64,000 bases of DNA, taken from contig NZ_WNLA01000007.1 of assembly GCF_009720865.1 (NCBI RefSeq), positions 161,151 through 225,150 on the forward strand, written 5' to 3'. The notes under the pieces were generated by a model that was given only the letters and a program-made list of their open reading frames with translations, had not been told where the DNA came from and made no database searches. This DNA comes from Pseudoduganella ginsengisoli. Lineage in GTDB: Bacteria; Pseudomonadota; Gammaproteobacteria; Burkholderiales; Burkholderiaceae_D. The stretch's first letter is position 1. Each line of letters opens with the position of its first letter. Below are positions 35,828 to 45,075 of the stretch, piece after piece. A program made the translations under genes and the position numbers.

Positions 35828-36712
35828 ATGGAAATATTCGGCATTCCCTTTTCCGCACTGTTGAGCCAATTATTGATCGGCCTCGTCAACGGCTCGTTTT
35901 ACGCGATGTTGTCGCTGGGCCTGGCGGTGATCTTTGGTTTGCTCAACGTAATTAATTTCTCCCACGGCGCCCTGTACATGATGGGGGCGTTTCTCGCCTG
36001 GATGGGGATGACGTACTTCGGGCTCAATTACTGGGCCATGCTGGTGCTGGCGCCCGTCATTGTCGGCGCGTTCGGCATCCTCATTGAAAAGACCATGTTG
36101 CGCTGGCTGTACAAGCTGGACCATTTATATGGCTTGCTGCTGACGTTCGGCATCACGTTACTGGTGGAAGGGCTGTTCCGTTCGTTTTACGGCGTGTCCG
36201 GCCAACCGTTTGAAACGCCGGCCGCGCTGCAAGGCGCGACCGACCTGGGCTTCATGATCTTGCCGAACTACCGTGCGTGGGTCGTGGTGGCTTCTCTGGT
36301 AGTGTGCCTGGCGACGTGGTTTGTCATCGAGAAAACCAAGCTGGGCGCGTACCTGCGGGCCGGCACGGAAAACCCGAAACTGGTGGAAGCGTTCGGTATC
36401 AACGTGCCGCTGATGGTGACGCTGACGTATGGCTTCGGCGTGGCGCTAGCCGGCTTTGCCGGCGTGCTGGCCGCGCCCATCATCCAGGTGACGCCGCTGA
36501 TGGGCTCGAACCTCATCATCATCGTGTTTGCCGTGGTGGTGATTGGCGGCATGGGTTCCATCATGGGATCGATTTTGACGGGCCTGGGCCTGGGCGTCAT
36601 TGAAGGATTGACGCGCGTGTTCTATCCCGAGTTTTCCTCCACGGTCGTGTTCCTCGTGATGGTGGTGGTATTGCTGCTGCGTCCGGCCGGCTTGTTCGGC
36701 AAAGAGAAATAA
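35828..36712 (+). CDS. Branched-chain amino acid ABC transporter permease (LivH type)
   Basis: About 294 residues from the ATG at 35828; a longer frame from 35771 lacks a hydrophobic start. Eight or so membrane segments are visible. The LivH-typical cytoplasmic segments are INFSHGALYMMGAF and KTKLGAYLRAGTENPKLVEAFGIN, the latter the EAA-like ATPase contact. Spacing to livM is 9 bp. Confidence 0.92.
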   Translation: MEIFGIPFSALLSQLLIGLVNGSFYAMLSLGLAVIFGLLNVINFSHGALYMMGAFLAWMGMTYFGLNYWAMLVLAPVIVGAFGILIEKTMLRWLYKLDHLYGLLLTFGITLLVEGLFRSFYGVSGQPFETPAALQGATDLGFMILPNYRAWVVVASLVVCLATWFVIEKTKLGAYLRAGTENPKLVEAFGINVPLMVTLTYGFGVALAGFAGVLAAPIIQVTPLMGSNLIIIVFAVVVIGGMGSIMGSILTGLGLGVIEGLTRVFYPEFSSTVVFLVMVVVLLLRPAGLFGKEK

Positions 36713-36721
36713 GGAGCCCAC

Positions 36722-37693
36722 ATGAACAAGAAACTGGGCTATGGCATTGCCCTTGGTATCGCGGTGGCGGCGCCGTTTTACGGCTATCCCGTGTTCCTGA
36801 TGAAGTTGCTGTGCTTTGCGCTGTTTGCGTGCGCCTTCAACTTGCTGATTGGTTTTACCGGCTTGCTGTCGTTTGGCCACGCGGCATTCTTTGGCGGCGC
36901 CGGCTATATGGCGGGCTATGCGCTGAAGGAATTGCACTGGCCATTTGAGCTGGGGCTGCTGGCCGGCGTAGTGGGCGCGGCGCTGATCGGCCTGGTGATG
37001 GGCGCGCTGGCCATCCGCCGCCAGGGTATTTATTTCTCCATGATTACGCTGGCGTTGGCGCAGCTGGTGTACTTCGGCGCACTGCGGGCGCCGTTCACGG
37101 GCGGTGAAGATGGCTTGCAGAGTGTTCCACGTGGAACATTGCTGGGTGTGGCGGACTTGTCGAACGACCTGGCGCTGTATTACGTGGTGCTGGCGACTTT
37201 CGTGCTGGGCTTTGCGCTGATCGTGCGCACCGTGCATTCGCCGTTTGGCCAGGTATTGAAGGCCATCAAGGAAAACGAACCGCGTGCGATTTCGCTGGGC
37301 TATGACGTCGACAAGTACAAGCTGATGGCATTTGTGTTGTCGGCGGCGCTGGCGGGGCTGGCGGGCGCCACCAAGACCGTGGTGCTGGGTTTCGAAACGC
37401 TGACGGACGTGCACTGGGCAATGTCCGGCCTGGTGATCCTGATGACCCTGGTGGGCGGCATGGGAACGCTGGCGGGGCCGATCCTGGGATCGATGCTGAT
37501 CATCATGTTGGAAAACAAGTTAGGCGATATCGGTACTTACCTTGGCAAGAGTACCGGGATCGAGTGGTTTAACACATTAGGCGAAGCAGTGAGCATGGTG
37601 ACGGGGTTGATCTTCGTGGCGTGCGTGCTGCTGTTCCGCAAAGGGATAGTGGGGGAGGTGGTGGACAGGATGGGACGCAGACGACCAGCCTGA
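36722..37693 (+). CDS. Branched-chain amino acid ABC transporter permease (LivM type)
   Basis: 323 residues with about nine membrane segments. LivM signatures are GLLSFGHAAFFGGAGYM near the start and SPFGQVLKAIKENEPRAISLGYD, the ATPase-contact loop. A GGAG lies before the ATG. It is the last gene of the liv operon, followed by a good terminator. A perfect parS site (37133-37148) is embedded in the reading frame and encodes SVPRGT in a loop. Confidence 0.92.
   Translation: MNKKLGYGIALGIAVAAPFYGYPVFLMKLLCFALFACAFNLLIGFTGLLSFGHAAFFGGAGYMAGYALKELHWPFELGLLAGVVGAALIGLVMGALAIRRQGIYFSMITLALAQLVYFGALRAPFTGGEDGLQSVPRGTLLGVADLSNDLALYYVVLATFVLGFALIVRTVHSPFGQVLKAIKENEPRAISLGYDVDKYKLMAFVLSAALAGLAGATKTVVLGFETLTDVHWAMSGLVILMTLVGGMGTLAGPILGSMLIIMLENKLGDIGTYLGKSTGIEWFNTLGEAVSMVTGLIFVACVLLFRKGIVGEVVDRMGRRRPA
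37133..37148. promoter_or_regulatory. parS site inside livM
   Basis: TGTTCCACGTGGAACA is a perfect palindrome and a full match to the bacterial parS consensus TGTTNCACGTGAAACA within its normal variation. It is about 5 kb from the four-site cluster before mnmG. Confidence 0.85.
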
Positions 37694-37713
37694 GCTTACC
37701 CGTGCAAGTTATA

Positions 37714-37738
37714 CGCCGGCATAGTCCGGCGTTTTTTT
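37714..37738 (+). terminator. liv operon terminator
   Basis: CGCCGG/CCGGCG stem with a 6-nt loop and seven T, 20 bp after the livM stop. Confidence 0.9.
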
Positions 37739-37769
37739 CGGCTGTTATTACGAACTGAGGAGAACGACA

Positions 37770-39854
37770 ATGCATCAACAGCGTATTTTTCGATTAACCG
37801 CCATGGCTGCCAGCCTGGTGGCGTGCGGTGTCCTGGCCGGTTGCGGCGACAAGGGCAACGATCCGGAAGTCTTGAATGCCGCGCCCACTTTCCTGGGCGC
37901 CGTCACCGTCACCAATTATGACGGCCAGACGGATGACTTGCTGACGGCGGGCCTGGGCAAGACGGGGCTGGCCGCCGCAGCGGCGCCCGCCTATGCTGAC
38001 CCGCGCAATCCCACGGCAAAAGAGTTGCGCCGCAATGCCATCTTTGCGAATTACCGCGCGGTGCTCGATATCGCTGCCAACAGCGGCTATGGCACGCTGT
38101 ATGGCCCGAACGTCAGTGCAGCCGGTGTCCCGGGCAGCGGCGAAGGGATGGTGGCTGGCGCGGAATATATCGCGTACGCCGATGACGGCACTGGCCGCAT
38201 GAACGTGACCTTGATGGTGCAAGTGCCGAACACGTTCGATACGGCGAATCCGTGCATCGTGACGGGTACGTCCAGCGGTTCGCGCGGCATTTATGGTGCG
38301 ATCGGCAGTGCCGGTGAATGGGGGCTGAAAAACAAGTGCGCGGTGGCGTATGCGGACAAAGGCAGCGGCACGGGCTTGTATGCGTTTGACGATGACAGCG
38401 TGAACTTGCAAAACGGCGTGCGCGCCACCCGCACGGCGGCCGGCAAGAATGCCATCTTTGCACCGGTGCTGACGGACGCGGAGCGCACCGCGTACAACAC
38501 CAGTTACCCGGGCCGCGTGGCGTTCAAGCATGCGCACTCGCAAATGAATCCGGAAAAGGATTGGGGCAAGGTGACGCTGCAGGCGGTGGAGTTTGCGTAC
38601 TACGTGTTGAACGAGCGCTTCGGTACGCTGGCGTCCGATGGCAAGAACCACCTGGTGCGTTTCACACCCCAGAACACGGTGACGATTGCGTCCAGCATTT
38701 CCAATGGCGCGGGCTCGGCATTGCTGGCGGCGGAACAGGATACCAAGGGCTTGATCAGCGGCGTGGCGGCAACGGAACCGCAAATCCAGCCGAAGACAGC
38801 GGCCGGCTATACGGTGCGCCAGGGCGGTGCGCCGGTAGCAGCGCAAGGCAAGGCGCTGTTTGATTATTCGACGTATGCAGCGCTGTACCAGCCGTGCGCG
38901 GCAGGCGGCGCGGCCAGTGTGGGCCGCTGCACGTCGCTGGTGGCAAAAGGCTTGCTGACGGGCGCCAATGCGTTGGAACAGCAAGCCAACGCTTTGGCCA
39001 AGCTCAAGGCGTATGGCTGGACTGCGGATGCGGAACCGCTGCAAGGTTTGCACGCTGGCACGAATATCCTGGTGGCGGTGACGTATGCGTATGCGTACGG
39101 CAAGTTCTCCGTGACCGATAAAGTGTGCGGTTTCAGCTTCGCGCCGACCGACGCCGCCACGGGTGTGGTGACGCCATTTACGGCAGAACAAAAAGCCGCC
39201 AGCTTTGCCACGCAAAACGGCATCATCGGCAACGTCGTGTATGAAGACAGCACCAACGGCGCGCGCCAGTATGCGTTCGGCATGTCGCCATCGACCGGCG
39301 TGGCGGACCAGTCGCTTGATGGTTTCCTGTGCCTGCGTGCACTGGCAACGGGCAGCGACCCGGTCACGGGCGGCGCACTGAATGCCGTGCTGGCGGCGCA
39401 AAGCGAGCGGGTGCGTGCGGGGATTGCAGAAGTGCAGGCGACCGGCAATTTGAAGGGCAAGCCGGCTGTGATTGTTGCAGGCCGCAGCGATGCACTGATT
39501 CCCGTCAACCACGCATCGCGTGCGTACCTGGGTTTGAATGCGGTGGCGGAAGGCAGCGCAAGCAAGCTGCGCTATATCGAAGTCACCAATGCCAACCACT
39601 TTGATTCGTTCAGCAACGCATTGCCGACCGTGATCGTGCCGCTGCACGTGTACCTGTTCCGCGCATTGGATGCCGTGTATGCGAACGTGAAAAATAGCGC
39701 CTCGTCGCCGCTGCCGCCATCGCAAGTAGTGCGCACGACGACGCGCACCAGTAACCTGGTGCCAATCACGGCAGCGAACCTGCCGCCCATTGCCGCCACG
39801 CCCGGCGCGAATGCCATCAACGTCGCGGGCACCACGGTCGACGTGCCGAACTGA
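37770..39854 (+). CDS. 3-hydroxybutyrate oligomer hydrolase, lipoprotein
   Basis: 694 residues. It resembles the D-(-)-3-hydroxybutyrate oligomer hydrolases that break short PHB fragments to monomer. The start MHQQRIFRLTAMAASLVACG with LAGC at about residue 25 is a lipoprotein signal, so the enzyme should be exported and membrane-tethered. Family segments seen are NPCIVTGTSSGSRGIYGAIG, VAYADKGSGTG, the likely nucleophile Ser in ASSISNGAG, and PVNHASRAYLGLNA near the end with a His in TNANHFDSFSN. An intracellular version exists in other bacteria; here export suggests use of external oligomers. GGAG lies before the ATG. Single gene. Confidence 0.85.
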   Translation: MHQQRIFRLTAMAASLVACGVLAGCGDKGNDPEVLNAAPTFLGAVTVTNYDGQTDDLLTAGLGKTGLAAAAAPAYADPRNPTAKELRRNAIFANYRAVLDIAANSGYGTLYGPNVSAAGVPGSGEGMVAGAEYIAYADDGTGRMNVTLMVQVPNTFDTANPCIVTGTSSGSRGIYGAIGSAGEWGLKNKCAVAYADKGSGTGLYAFDDDSVNLQNGVRATRTAAGKNAIFAPVLTDAERTAYNTSYPGRVAFKHAHSQMNPEKDWGKVTLQAVEFAYYVLNERFGTLASDGKNHLVRFTPQNTVTIASSISNGAGSALLAAEQDTKGLISGVAATEPQIQPKTAAGYTVRQGGAPVAAQGKALFDYSTYAALYQPCAAGGAASVGRCTSLVAKGLLTGANALEQQANALAKLKAYGWTADAEPLQGLHAGTNILVAVTYAYAYGKFSVTDKVCGFSFAPTDAATGVVTPFTAEQKAASFATQNGIIGNVVYEDSTNGARQYAFGMSPSTGVADQSLDGFLCLRALATGSDPVTGGALNAVLAAQSERVRAGIAEVQATGNLKGKPAVIVAGRSDALIPVNHASRAYLGLNAVAEGSASKLRYIEVTNANHFDSFSNALPTVIVPLHVYLFRALDAVYANVKNSASSPLPPSQVVRTTTRTSNLVPITAANLPPIAATPGANAINVAGTTVDVPN

Positions 39855-39882
39855 TGCCGCAGTGACCTTTAGCCGGCGACGA

Positions 39883-39895
39883 GGGGCCAGGCCCC
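39883..39895. repeat. REP-like palindrome GGGGCCAGGCCCC
   Basis: Reverse-complement form of the palindrome that flanks the RAYT gene at 24.5-25.4 kb. It lies 30 bp past the 3-hydroxybutyrate oligomer hydrolase stop. Confidence 0.6.
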
Positions 39896-39931
39896 GAATT
39901 GTCGACTAAAGAATTTCCCTTCCGAAAAAAG

Positions 39932-39972
39932 TGCCAGGGACTTTTCTGCCGTAAGGCAAGAAATCCCTGGCA
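39932..39972 (-). terminator. Long hairpin, terminator for the alcohol dehydrogenase
   Basis: TGCCAGGGA pairs with TCCCTGGCA, continued by a nearly matching inner arm around GTAA. On the minus strand it is followed by C then six T. The outer arm also resembles the GCCTGGC palindromes, so it may be a REP relative in use as a terminator. Confidence 0.55.
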
Positions 39973-40054
39973 TTGCTATTTCCGCTCTGGAAAGGTTACT
40001 GGCACTTTTGTGCAGCTTGGCAACTATCCGGCGCCGCAGTCTTTCGTACCGAAG

Positions 40055-40083
40055 CGTTTACAGCCGTTTTGAGGCTGTAAACG
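40055..40083. terminator. Perfect 11-bp hairpin after the alcohol dehydrogenase
   Basis: CGTTTACAGCC and GGCTGTAAACG are exact inverted copies with a 7-nt loop, 54 bp beyond the minus-strand stop. There is no U-run, so it may act with the hairpin at 39932. Confidence 0.5.
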
Positions 40084-40136
40084 TGGTATGGATGAGTATT
40101 GCCTCCTATTGTGCCAAAAAACGCCTGTAAAGCCCG

Positions 40137-41297
40137 TTAAAGGGCTGCAGCGTAGATCGCGCGCGCGTCTGCCCGGGTCACTTCGCGCGGGTTATTGCCC
40201 AGCAGGCGGGTTTGCAGCATGGCGTCGTCAGCCAGGCGGTCGAGGTCGCCTGCGGTGATACCGACTTGCTGCAGCGTGCGCTCGATGCCGGTGGCAGCCG
40301 CCATTTGCTGCATGGCGACCGCCAAGGCTTCCGAACGGGCTTCCACGCTGCCGCTGGCATGGGGCACGACGATACTGGCCAACTCCGCGTACAGGCTGGC
40401 GGCAGCTGGCGCATTGAAGCGCAGCACGTGCGGCAGCACCAGCGAATTCGACAAGCCGTGCGGCACGTGGAAAATGCCGCCGATCGGATAAGCCAGCGCA
40501 TGCACTGCCGCCACCGGGGCATTGGCAAATGCCTGGCCAGCCAGCAGGGCGCCCAGCAGCATCGATTGGCGCGCAGCCAGGTCGCTGCCGTGTTCGCATA
40601 CGCGGATCAGGTTTGCCGACAGCAGGGTCAGCGCCTGGCGCGCCAGCATGTCCGACAGCGGGTTTTTTTTGTGGCGGCTGGTATAGGCTTCGATGGCATG
40701 CACCATCGCATCGATGCCGGTGGCGGCGGTCACAGCCGGCGGCAATCCCACCGTGAGTTCCGCATCCAGCACTGCCAGGTCGGCATACAGCTGCGGTGCG
40801 ACCACACCCATCTTCGTGGTTGCACCGGTGGTGACAATGGCAATGTTGGTGACTTCGGAACCCGTGCCGGCGGTGGTCGGTACCTGCACCAGCGGCAGGC
40901 GGTCCCCCTTCACGTTGCCGATGCCGTAGATGTCCGCCAGCGGCTGCGCGTTGTCGACCGCCAGCACGGCAATCAGTTTGGCTACGTCCATGGAACTGCC
41001 GCCACCGAGGCCAATGACTATATCGGCGCCGAATGCTTTCGCGGCAGCCATTGCAGCGTGCACGATGGCTTCCGGTGGATCTGCCACGACATCGGCATGG
41101 ATGTGCACATGGAATCCTGCCGCTTCCAAACTGGCCGTCGGCGCCTGCACCAAGCCGGTACGCAAGAAGCCCGGATCCGTCACCAGCAGCGCATGGCGGG
41201 CGGCAGGGAAGCGGTTGCGCACGTGCGTGCCCAGCTTGCGGGCCGCGCCCAGTTCTGAAACGAGGTGAGCGACAGTGCTGAAGGCGAAGTCATTCAT
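40137..41297 (-). CDS. Iron-containing alcohol dehydrogenase
   Basis: 386 residues from the ATG at 41297; the frame runs further upstream to 41459, but the family alignment starts here. Group III dehydrogenase fold: the NAD-binding half has IGLGGGSSMDVAKL and VPTTAGTGSEVTN. The metal half has VHAIEAYTSRH, AAVHALAYPIGGIFHVPHG (metal His residues) and a short helical end. The substrate could be a simple alcohol, 4-hydroxybutyrate or lactaldehyde. It is divergent from a TSUP permease gene, and the ribosome site is weak. Confidence 0.88.
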   Translation of the reverse strand: MNDFAFSTVAHLVSELGAARKLGTHVRNRFPAARHALLVTDPGFLRTGLVQAPTASLEAAGFHVHIHADVVADPPEAIVHAAMAAAKAFGADIVIGLGGGSSMDVAKLIAVLAVDNAQPLADIYGIGNVKGDRLPLVQVPTTAGTGSEVTNIAIVTTGATTKMGVVAPQLYADLAVLDAELTVGLPPAVTAATGIDAMVHAIEAYTSRHKKNPLSDMLARQALTLLSANLIRVCEHGSDLAARQSMLLGALLAGQAFANAPVAAVHALAYPIGGIFHVPHGLSNSLVLPHVLRFNAPAAASLYAELASIVVPHASGSVEARSEALAVAMQQMAAATGIERTLQQVGITAGDLDRLADDAMLQTRLLGNNPREVTRADARAIYAAAL

Positions 41298-41457
41298 GTC
41301 GGATACCGGAGAGTGTCGGGCGTTCCAGATTACACCGGCGCCCTGGCGCCTGCAACGCCATGCCCACTGTATGCGTATTGCTGCGGAAGCGACGCGCAGC
41401 CGAGTTCCGTACAATGTCGGCTTTGCTTTTTCCGGAGGCCGCGCACGCGGCAGTTGC

Positions 41458-42222
41458 ATGGTTGATTACTTGACGCTGGGCGTCGCTGCATTTGCCGCAG
41501 GGCTGGTCGATGCGGTGGTCGGGGGCGGGGGGCTGATCCAGATTCCCGCGATTTTTTCTGTCTTCAATACCACGGCGCCTGCGACCCTGCTGGGGACGAA
41601 CAAGATGGCGTCCGTGTTTGGCACGGCCGCTGCCGCCGTGAATTATGCGCGCCGCGTGCGCATTGCGTGGTCGACTGCGGCGCCCGCGTCGATGGCCGCG
41701 CTGGTGTTTGCTTTCATCGGCGCGTACACCGTCACCAAAATCCCGCCTGACTTCCTGCGTTCGCTGCTGCCGCTGGTGTTGCTTGCCGTGGCGATCTACA
41801 CATTCAAGCGCAAAGACCTGGGCAGCATCCACGCGCCGCTGTTTACCGGTGTACAGGAGAAGGCGTGGGCGGTGGCTATCGGTTCGCTGATTGGTTTTTA
41901 CGACGGCTTCTTCGGCCCCGGCACCGGCAGCTTCCTCGTGTTCTTGTTCGTGCGTTTCTTTGGCTTTGATTTCTTGTCTGCGTCGGCCGTGGCCAAGATC
42001 GTCAACGTGGCGTGCAATATCGCGGCACTGGCATGGTTTGGCTGGAGCGGCCATTTGATCTGGCAACTGGGCCTGACCATGGCGGTGTGCAATGTGTGCG
42101 GTTCACTGGTCGGCACCAAGCTGGCGCTGAAACATGGCAGCGGTTTTGTGCGCCGGCTGTTCCTCGTGGTGGTCTCGGTGCTGATAGTCAAAACCACATA
42201 CGATGCGTGGATCCGGTGGTGA
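41458..42222 (+). CDS. TSUP-family (TauE/SafE-like) membrane transporter
   Basis: 255 residues from the ATG at 41458; the open frame begins at 41275, but the hydrophobic part starts at MVDYLTLGVAAFAAGLVDAV. About eight membrane helices. The two half-repeats carry GLVDAVVGGGGLIQIPA and GFYDGFFGPGTGSFLVFLF, the TSUP signatures. Members export or import sulfonates, sulfite or organic anions; the substrate is not known here. It ends 2 bp before the first parS site and is followed by a terminator. Confidence 0.85.
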   Translation: MVDYLTLGVAAFAAGLVDAVVGGGGLIQIPAIFSVFNTTAPATLLGTNKMASVFGTAAAAVNYARRVRIAWSTAAPASMAALVFAFIGAYTVTKIPPDFLRSLLPLVLLAVAIYTFKRKDLGSIHAPLFTGVQEKAWAVAIGSLIGFYDGFFGPGTGSFLVFLFVRFFGFDFLSASAVAKIVNVACNIAALAWFGWSGHLIWQLGLTMAVCNVCGSLVGTKLALKHGSGFVRRLFLVVVSVLIVKTTYDAWIRW

Positions 42223-42224
42223 TT

Positions 42225-42240
42225 TGTTCCACGTGAAACA
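42225..42240. promoter_or_regulatory. parS site 1
   Basis: TGTTCCACGTGAAACA, an exact consensus parS, the ParB loading site. First of four in 155 bp between the TSUP gene and mnmG, close to parAB. Confidence 0.95.
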
Positions 42241-42257
42241 ATCTGCGAGGTGAGGAA

Positions 42258-42282
42258 GGGGCGCTGCGGCGTCCCTTTTTTT
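42258..42282 (+). terminator. Terminator of the TSUP gene, between parS 1 and 2
   Basis: GGGGCGC/GCGTCCC stem with one wobble, a 4-nt loop and seven T. Confidence 0.8.
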
Positions 42283-42292
42283 ATACCTGCAT

Positions 42293-42308
42293 TGTTTCAC
42301 GTGGAACA
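42293..42308. promoter_or_regulatory. parS site 2
   Basis: TGTTTCACGTGGAACA, the reverse complement of the consensus form, 68 bp from site 1 start to start. Confidence 0.95.
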
Positions 42309-42328
42309 ATGCGTATGAGCCCTGAAGA

Positions 42329-42344
42329 TGTTTCACGTGGAACC
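42329..42344. promoter_or_regulatory. parS site 3 (one mismatch)
   Basis: TGTTTCACGTGGAACC; the last base deviates from the palindrome. It starts 36 bp after site 2. Confidence 0.85.
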
Positions 42345-42363
42345 AACCCATAGTGAAAATCGC

Positions 42364-42379
42364 TGTTCCACGTGGAACA
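42364..42379. promoter_or_regulatory. parS site 4
   Basis: TGTTCCACGTGGAACA, a perfect palindrome 35 bp after site 3. A TATAAT at 42427 downstream could be the mnmG promoter, so ParB loading here may affect mnmG transcription. Confidence 0.95.
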
Positions 42380-42469
42380 TTTTCACTAATTTGCGTGCCT
42401 AAAAAATTTGCAGACGCAAAACGCTCTATAATCGAGTTTCAATTCTTCGCTTTTCTCACATTCCCAAAC

Positions 42470-44419
42470 ATGTTATTTCCTACTGAATTCGACGTAATCG
42501 TCGTGGGTGGCGGCCATGCCGGTACCGAAGCGGCGCTGGCTTCGGCCCGCATGGGCCAGAAAACCCTGCTGCTGACGCATAACATCGAAACCCTCGGCCA
42601 GATGTCTTGCAACCCGTCCATCGGCGGGATTGGCAAGGGCCACCTGGTCAAAGAAGTCGACGCCATGGGCGGCGCCATGGCCATTGCTACCGATGAATCC
42701 GGTATCCAGTTCCGTATTTTGAACTCGTCCAAAGGCCCGGCAGTGCGCGCCACGCGCGCCCAGGCCGACCGAATTCTTTACAAACAGGCAATACGTTCAC
42801 GCCTGGAAAACCAGCCGAATTTGTGGTTATTTCAACAAGCCGTCGATGACTTGATGGTGGAAGGCGACCGCGTGGTCGGCGCCGTCACGCAAATCGGCTT
42901 GAAATTCCTGGCCCGCGCGGTCGTGCTGACGGCCGGCACCTTCCTGGATGGCAAGATCCACGTGGGCTTGCAAAACTACTCGGCAGGCCGTGCCGGCGAC
43001 CCGCCAGCGATCTCGCTGTCGTCCCGGTTGAAGGAACTCAAGCTGCCGCAAGGCCGCCTGAAAACCGGTACGCCGCCGCGGATTGACGGCCGCAGCATCG
43101 ACTTTGCCGCCATGACGGAACAGCCCGGCGACCTCGATCCGGTCCCCGTGTTTTCGTTCATGGGCAACACGGCCATGCACCCGAAACAGCTGCCGTGCTG
43201 GGTCACGCATACCAATGCGCAAACGCACGACATCATCCGTGGCGGGCTGGACCGTAGCCCGATGTACACCGGCGTGATTGAAGGCGTCGGCCCGCGTTAT
43301 TGCCCGTCGATTGAAGACAAGATCCACCGTTTCTCCAGCAAGGAGTCGCACCAGATTTTCCTGGAACCGGAAGGCTTGACCACCAACGAATTCTATCCAA
43401 ACGGCATCTCCACCAGCCTGCCATTCGACGTGCAAATCAACCTGGTGCGTTCGATGAAGGGCTTGGAAAACGCACACATTTTGCGTCCCGGCTATGCCAT
43501 TGAATACGATTATTTCGACCCGCGCGGCTTGAAAGCGTCGCTGGAAACCAAGGCGATTTCCGGCCTGTATTTCGCCGGCCAGATCAATGGCACCACGGGC
43601 TACGAAGAAGCTGCCGCACAGGGCATGCTGGCCGGCATCAACGCGGCCTTGCAAACCCAGGGCCGCGACGCATGGACCCCGGCGCGCTCGGAAGCGTACC
43701 TGGGCGTCATGGTCGATGACCTCGTCACGCAGGGCGTGATGGAGCCATACCGCATGTTCACCAGCCGCGCCGAGTACCGCCTGAGCCTGCGTGAAGACAA
43801 TGCCGATATGCGCTTGACGGAAATCGGCCGCAAGCTGGGCTGCGTCGGCGATGCGCAGTGGGAAGCGTTTGAACGCAAGCGTGAAGCCGTGGCGCTGGAG
43901 CTGGAACGCCTGCGTTCCACGTGGGTCAACCCGCGTATTCTGGCCGCTGCTGAGTCCGAGCGCGTGATTGGCCAGGCCATCGAACGCGAATACAACCTGG
44001 CGGATTTGCTGCGCCGTCCGGGCGTCGTGTACGACAAGCTGATGACCCTGGAAGGCGTCGAAGGACAGGCGCTGGCCGGCCCTGGCGTCGAGGATGCCGC
44101 CGTGCGCGAACAGGTGGAAATCACCCTGAAATACTCGGGCTACATCGAACGCCAGAGCAAGGAAGTCGAGCGCCACGAGCACTATGAAAACCTGAAATTG
44201 CCGGACGGCGTCGACTACATGCAGATCACGGCCCTGTCGATGGAAGTGCGCCAGAAACTGACGAAAAACAAGCCGGAAACCCTGGGCCAGGCATCGCGTA
44301 TTTCCGGTGTCACGCCGGCCGCGATTTCGCTGCTGCTGGTGCACTTGAAGAAAGCCGGGTATGGCGCGTTTGGAAGCGCTTCCAATGCCACGCAGGCTGA
44401 GCAGGAAGGGGCTGCTTGA
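42470..44419 (+). CDS. mnmG: tRNA uridine-5-carboxymethylaminomethyl modification enzyme, MnmG subunit
   Basis: 649 residues from the ATG at 42470; the frame is open further up but the FAD motif fixes the start. With MnmE it modifies the wobble uridine of several tRNAs using FAD and methylene-THF. FAD site [17 protein letters not shown]; signatures [19 protein letters not shown] and [13 protein letters not shown]-terminal helical MnmE-contact part with SGYIERQ. A TATAAT at 42427-42432 may be its -10. The stop overlaps the rsmG start as TGATG. The gene is classically linked to rsmG, parAB and the ATP synthase operon. Confidence 0.98.
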   Translation: MLFPTEFDVIVVGGGHAGTEAALASARMGQKTLLLTHNIETLGQMSCNPSIGGIGKGHLVKEVDAMGGAMAIATDESGIQFRILNSSKGPAVRATRAQADRILYKQAIRSRLENQPNLWLFQQAVDDLMVEGDRVVGAVTQIGLKFLARAVVLTAGTFLDGKIHVGLQNYSAGRAGDPPAISLSSRLKELKLPQGRLKTGTPPRIDGRSIDFAAMTEQPGDLDPVPVFSFMGNTAMHPKQLPCWVTHTNAQTHDIIRGGLDRSPMYTGVIEGVGPRYCPSIEDKIHRFSSKESHQIFLEPEGLTTNEFYPNGISTSLPFDVQINLVRSMKGLENAHILRPGYAIEYDYFDPRGLKASLETKAISGLYFAGQINGTTGYEEAAAQGMLAGINAALQTQGRDAWTPARSEAYLGVMVDDLVTQGVMEPYRMFTSRAEYRLSLREDNADMRLTEIGRKLGCVGDAQWEAFERKREAVALELERLRSTWVNPRILAAAESERVIGQAIEREYNLADLLRRPGVVYDKLMTLEGVEGQALAGPGVEDAAVREQVEITLKYSGYIERQSKEVERHEHYENLKLPDGVDYMQITALSMEVRQKLTKNKPETLGQASRISGVTPAAISLLLVHLKKAGYGAFGSASNATQAEQEGAA

Positions 44420-45063
44420 TGAAATACTTCGACCGGGCAGCATTGGCCGAAGTATTGAAAAACGGCGTCAATGAACTAAAACTGGAGTTATCTGCTGCGC
44501 AGCACGAGCAGTTGCTGGATTACCTGGCGCTGCTCAACAAGTGGAACAGCGTCTACAACCTGACGTCGGTGCGCGATCCGATGCAAATGATGACGCTGCA
44601 TTTGCTGGATTCGCTGGCGGCCGTGCCTGCGTTTGCGGGCGTAAAAAACGTGCTGGACGTGGGCGCGGGCGGCGGTTTGCCGGGTATCGTGCTGGCCATT
44701 GCGCGGCCGGATATGAAGGTGTCGATGATTGATACCGTGCACAAGAAAACCGCTTTCCTGACCCAGGTGAAGGCGCAGTTGGGCCTCGCCAACGTGACCG
44801 TGTACACGATGAAGGTGCAGGATTTGGCCGTGGCGCAGTTGTTCGACGTGATCACGTCGCGCGCCTTTGCCGACCTGTCTGATTTCGTCAACTGGTCGGG
44901 GCATTTGCTGGAAGAGGGCGGCCGTTTTATCGCCCTCAAAGGCACCGCGCCACAGGAGGAGCGGGAGCGCCTGCCAGCCCCATGGCAAGCGACGGATTTG
45001 CAGCCCCTGCAGGTACCGGGACTGGATGCGGAGCGCCATTTGGTGATCATCAAAAAGATGTAA
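44419..45063 (+). CDS. rsmG: 16S rRNA (guanine-527 N7)-methyltransferase
   Basis: 214 residues. It methylates G527 of 16S rRNA; loss gives low-level streptomycin resistance in other bacteria. SAM site VLDVGAGGGLPGIVLAIARPD; VITSRAFADL and FIALKG are family motifs; NKWNSVYNLTSVRDP near the start is conserved. Starts at the ATG overlapping the mnmG stop, a TTG three bases earlier being unlikely. Followed by a 115-bp gap with a 9-bp tandem array, then parA. Confidence 0.97.
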   Translation: MKYFDRAALAEVLKNGVNELKLELSAAQHEQLLDYLALLNKWNSVYNLTSVRDPMQMMTLHLLDSLAAVPAFAGVKNVLDVGAGGGLPGIVLAIARPDMKVSMIDTVHKKTAFLTQVKAQLGLANVTVYTMKVQDLAVAQLFDVITSRAFADLSDFVNWSGHLLEEGGRFIALKGTAPQEERERLPAPWQATDLQPLQVPGLDAERHLVIIKKM

Positions 45064-45075
45064 TTCCCGAATCGG

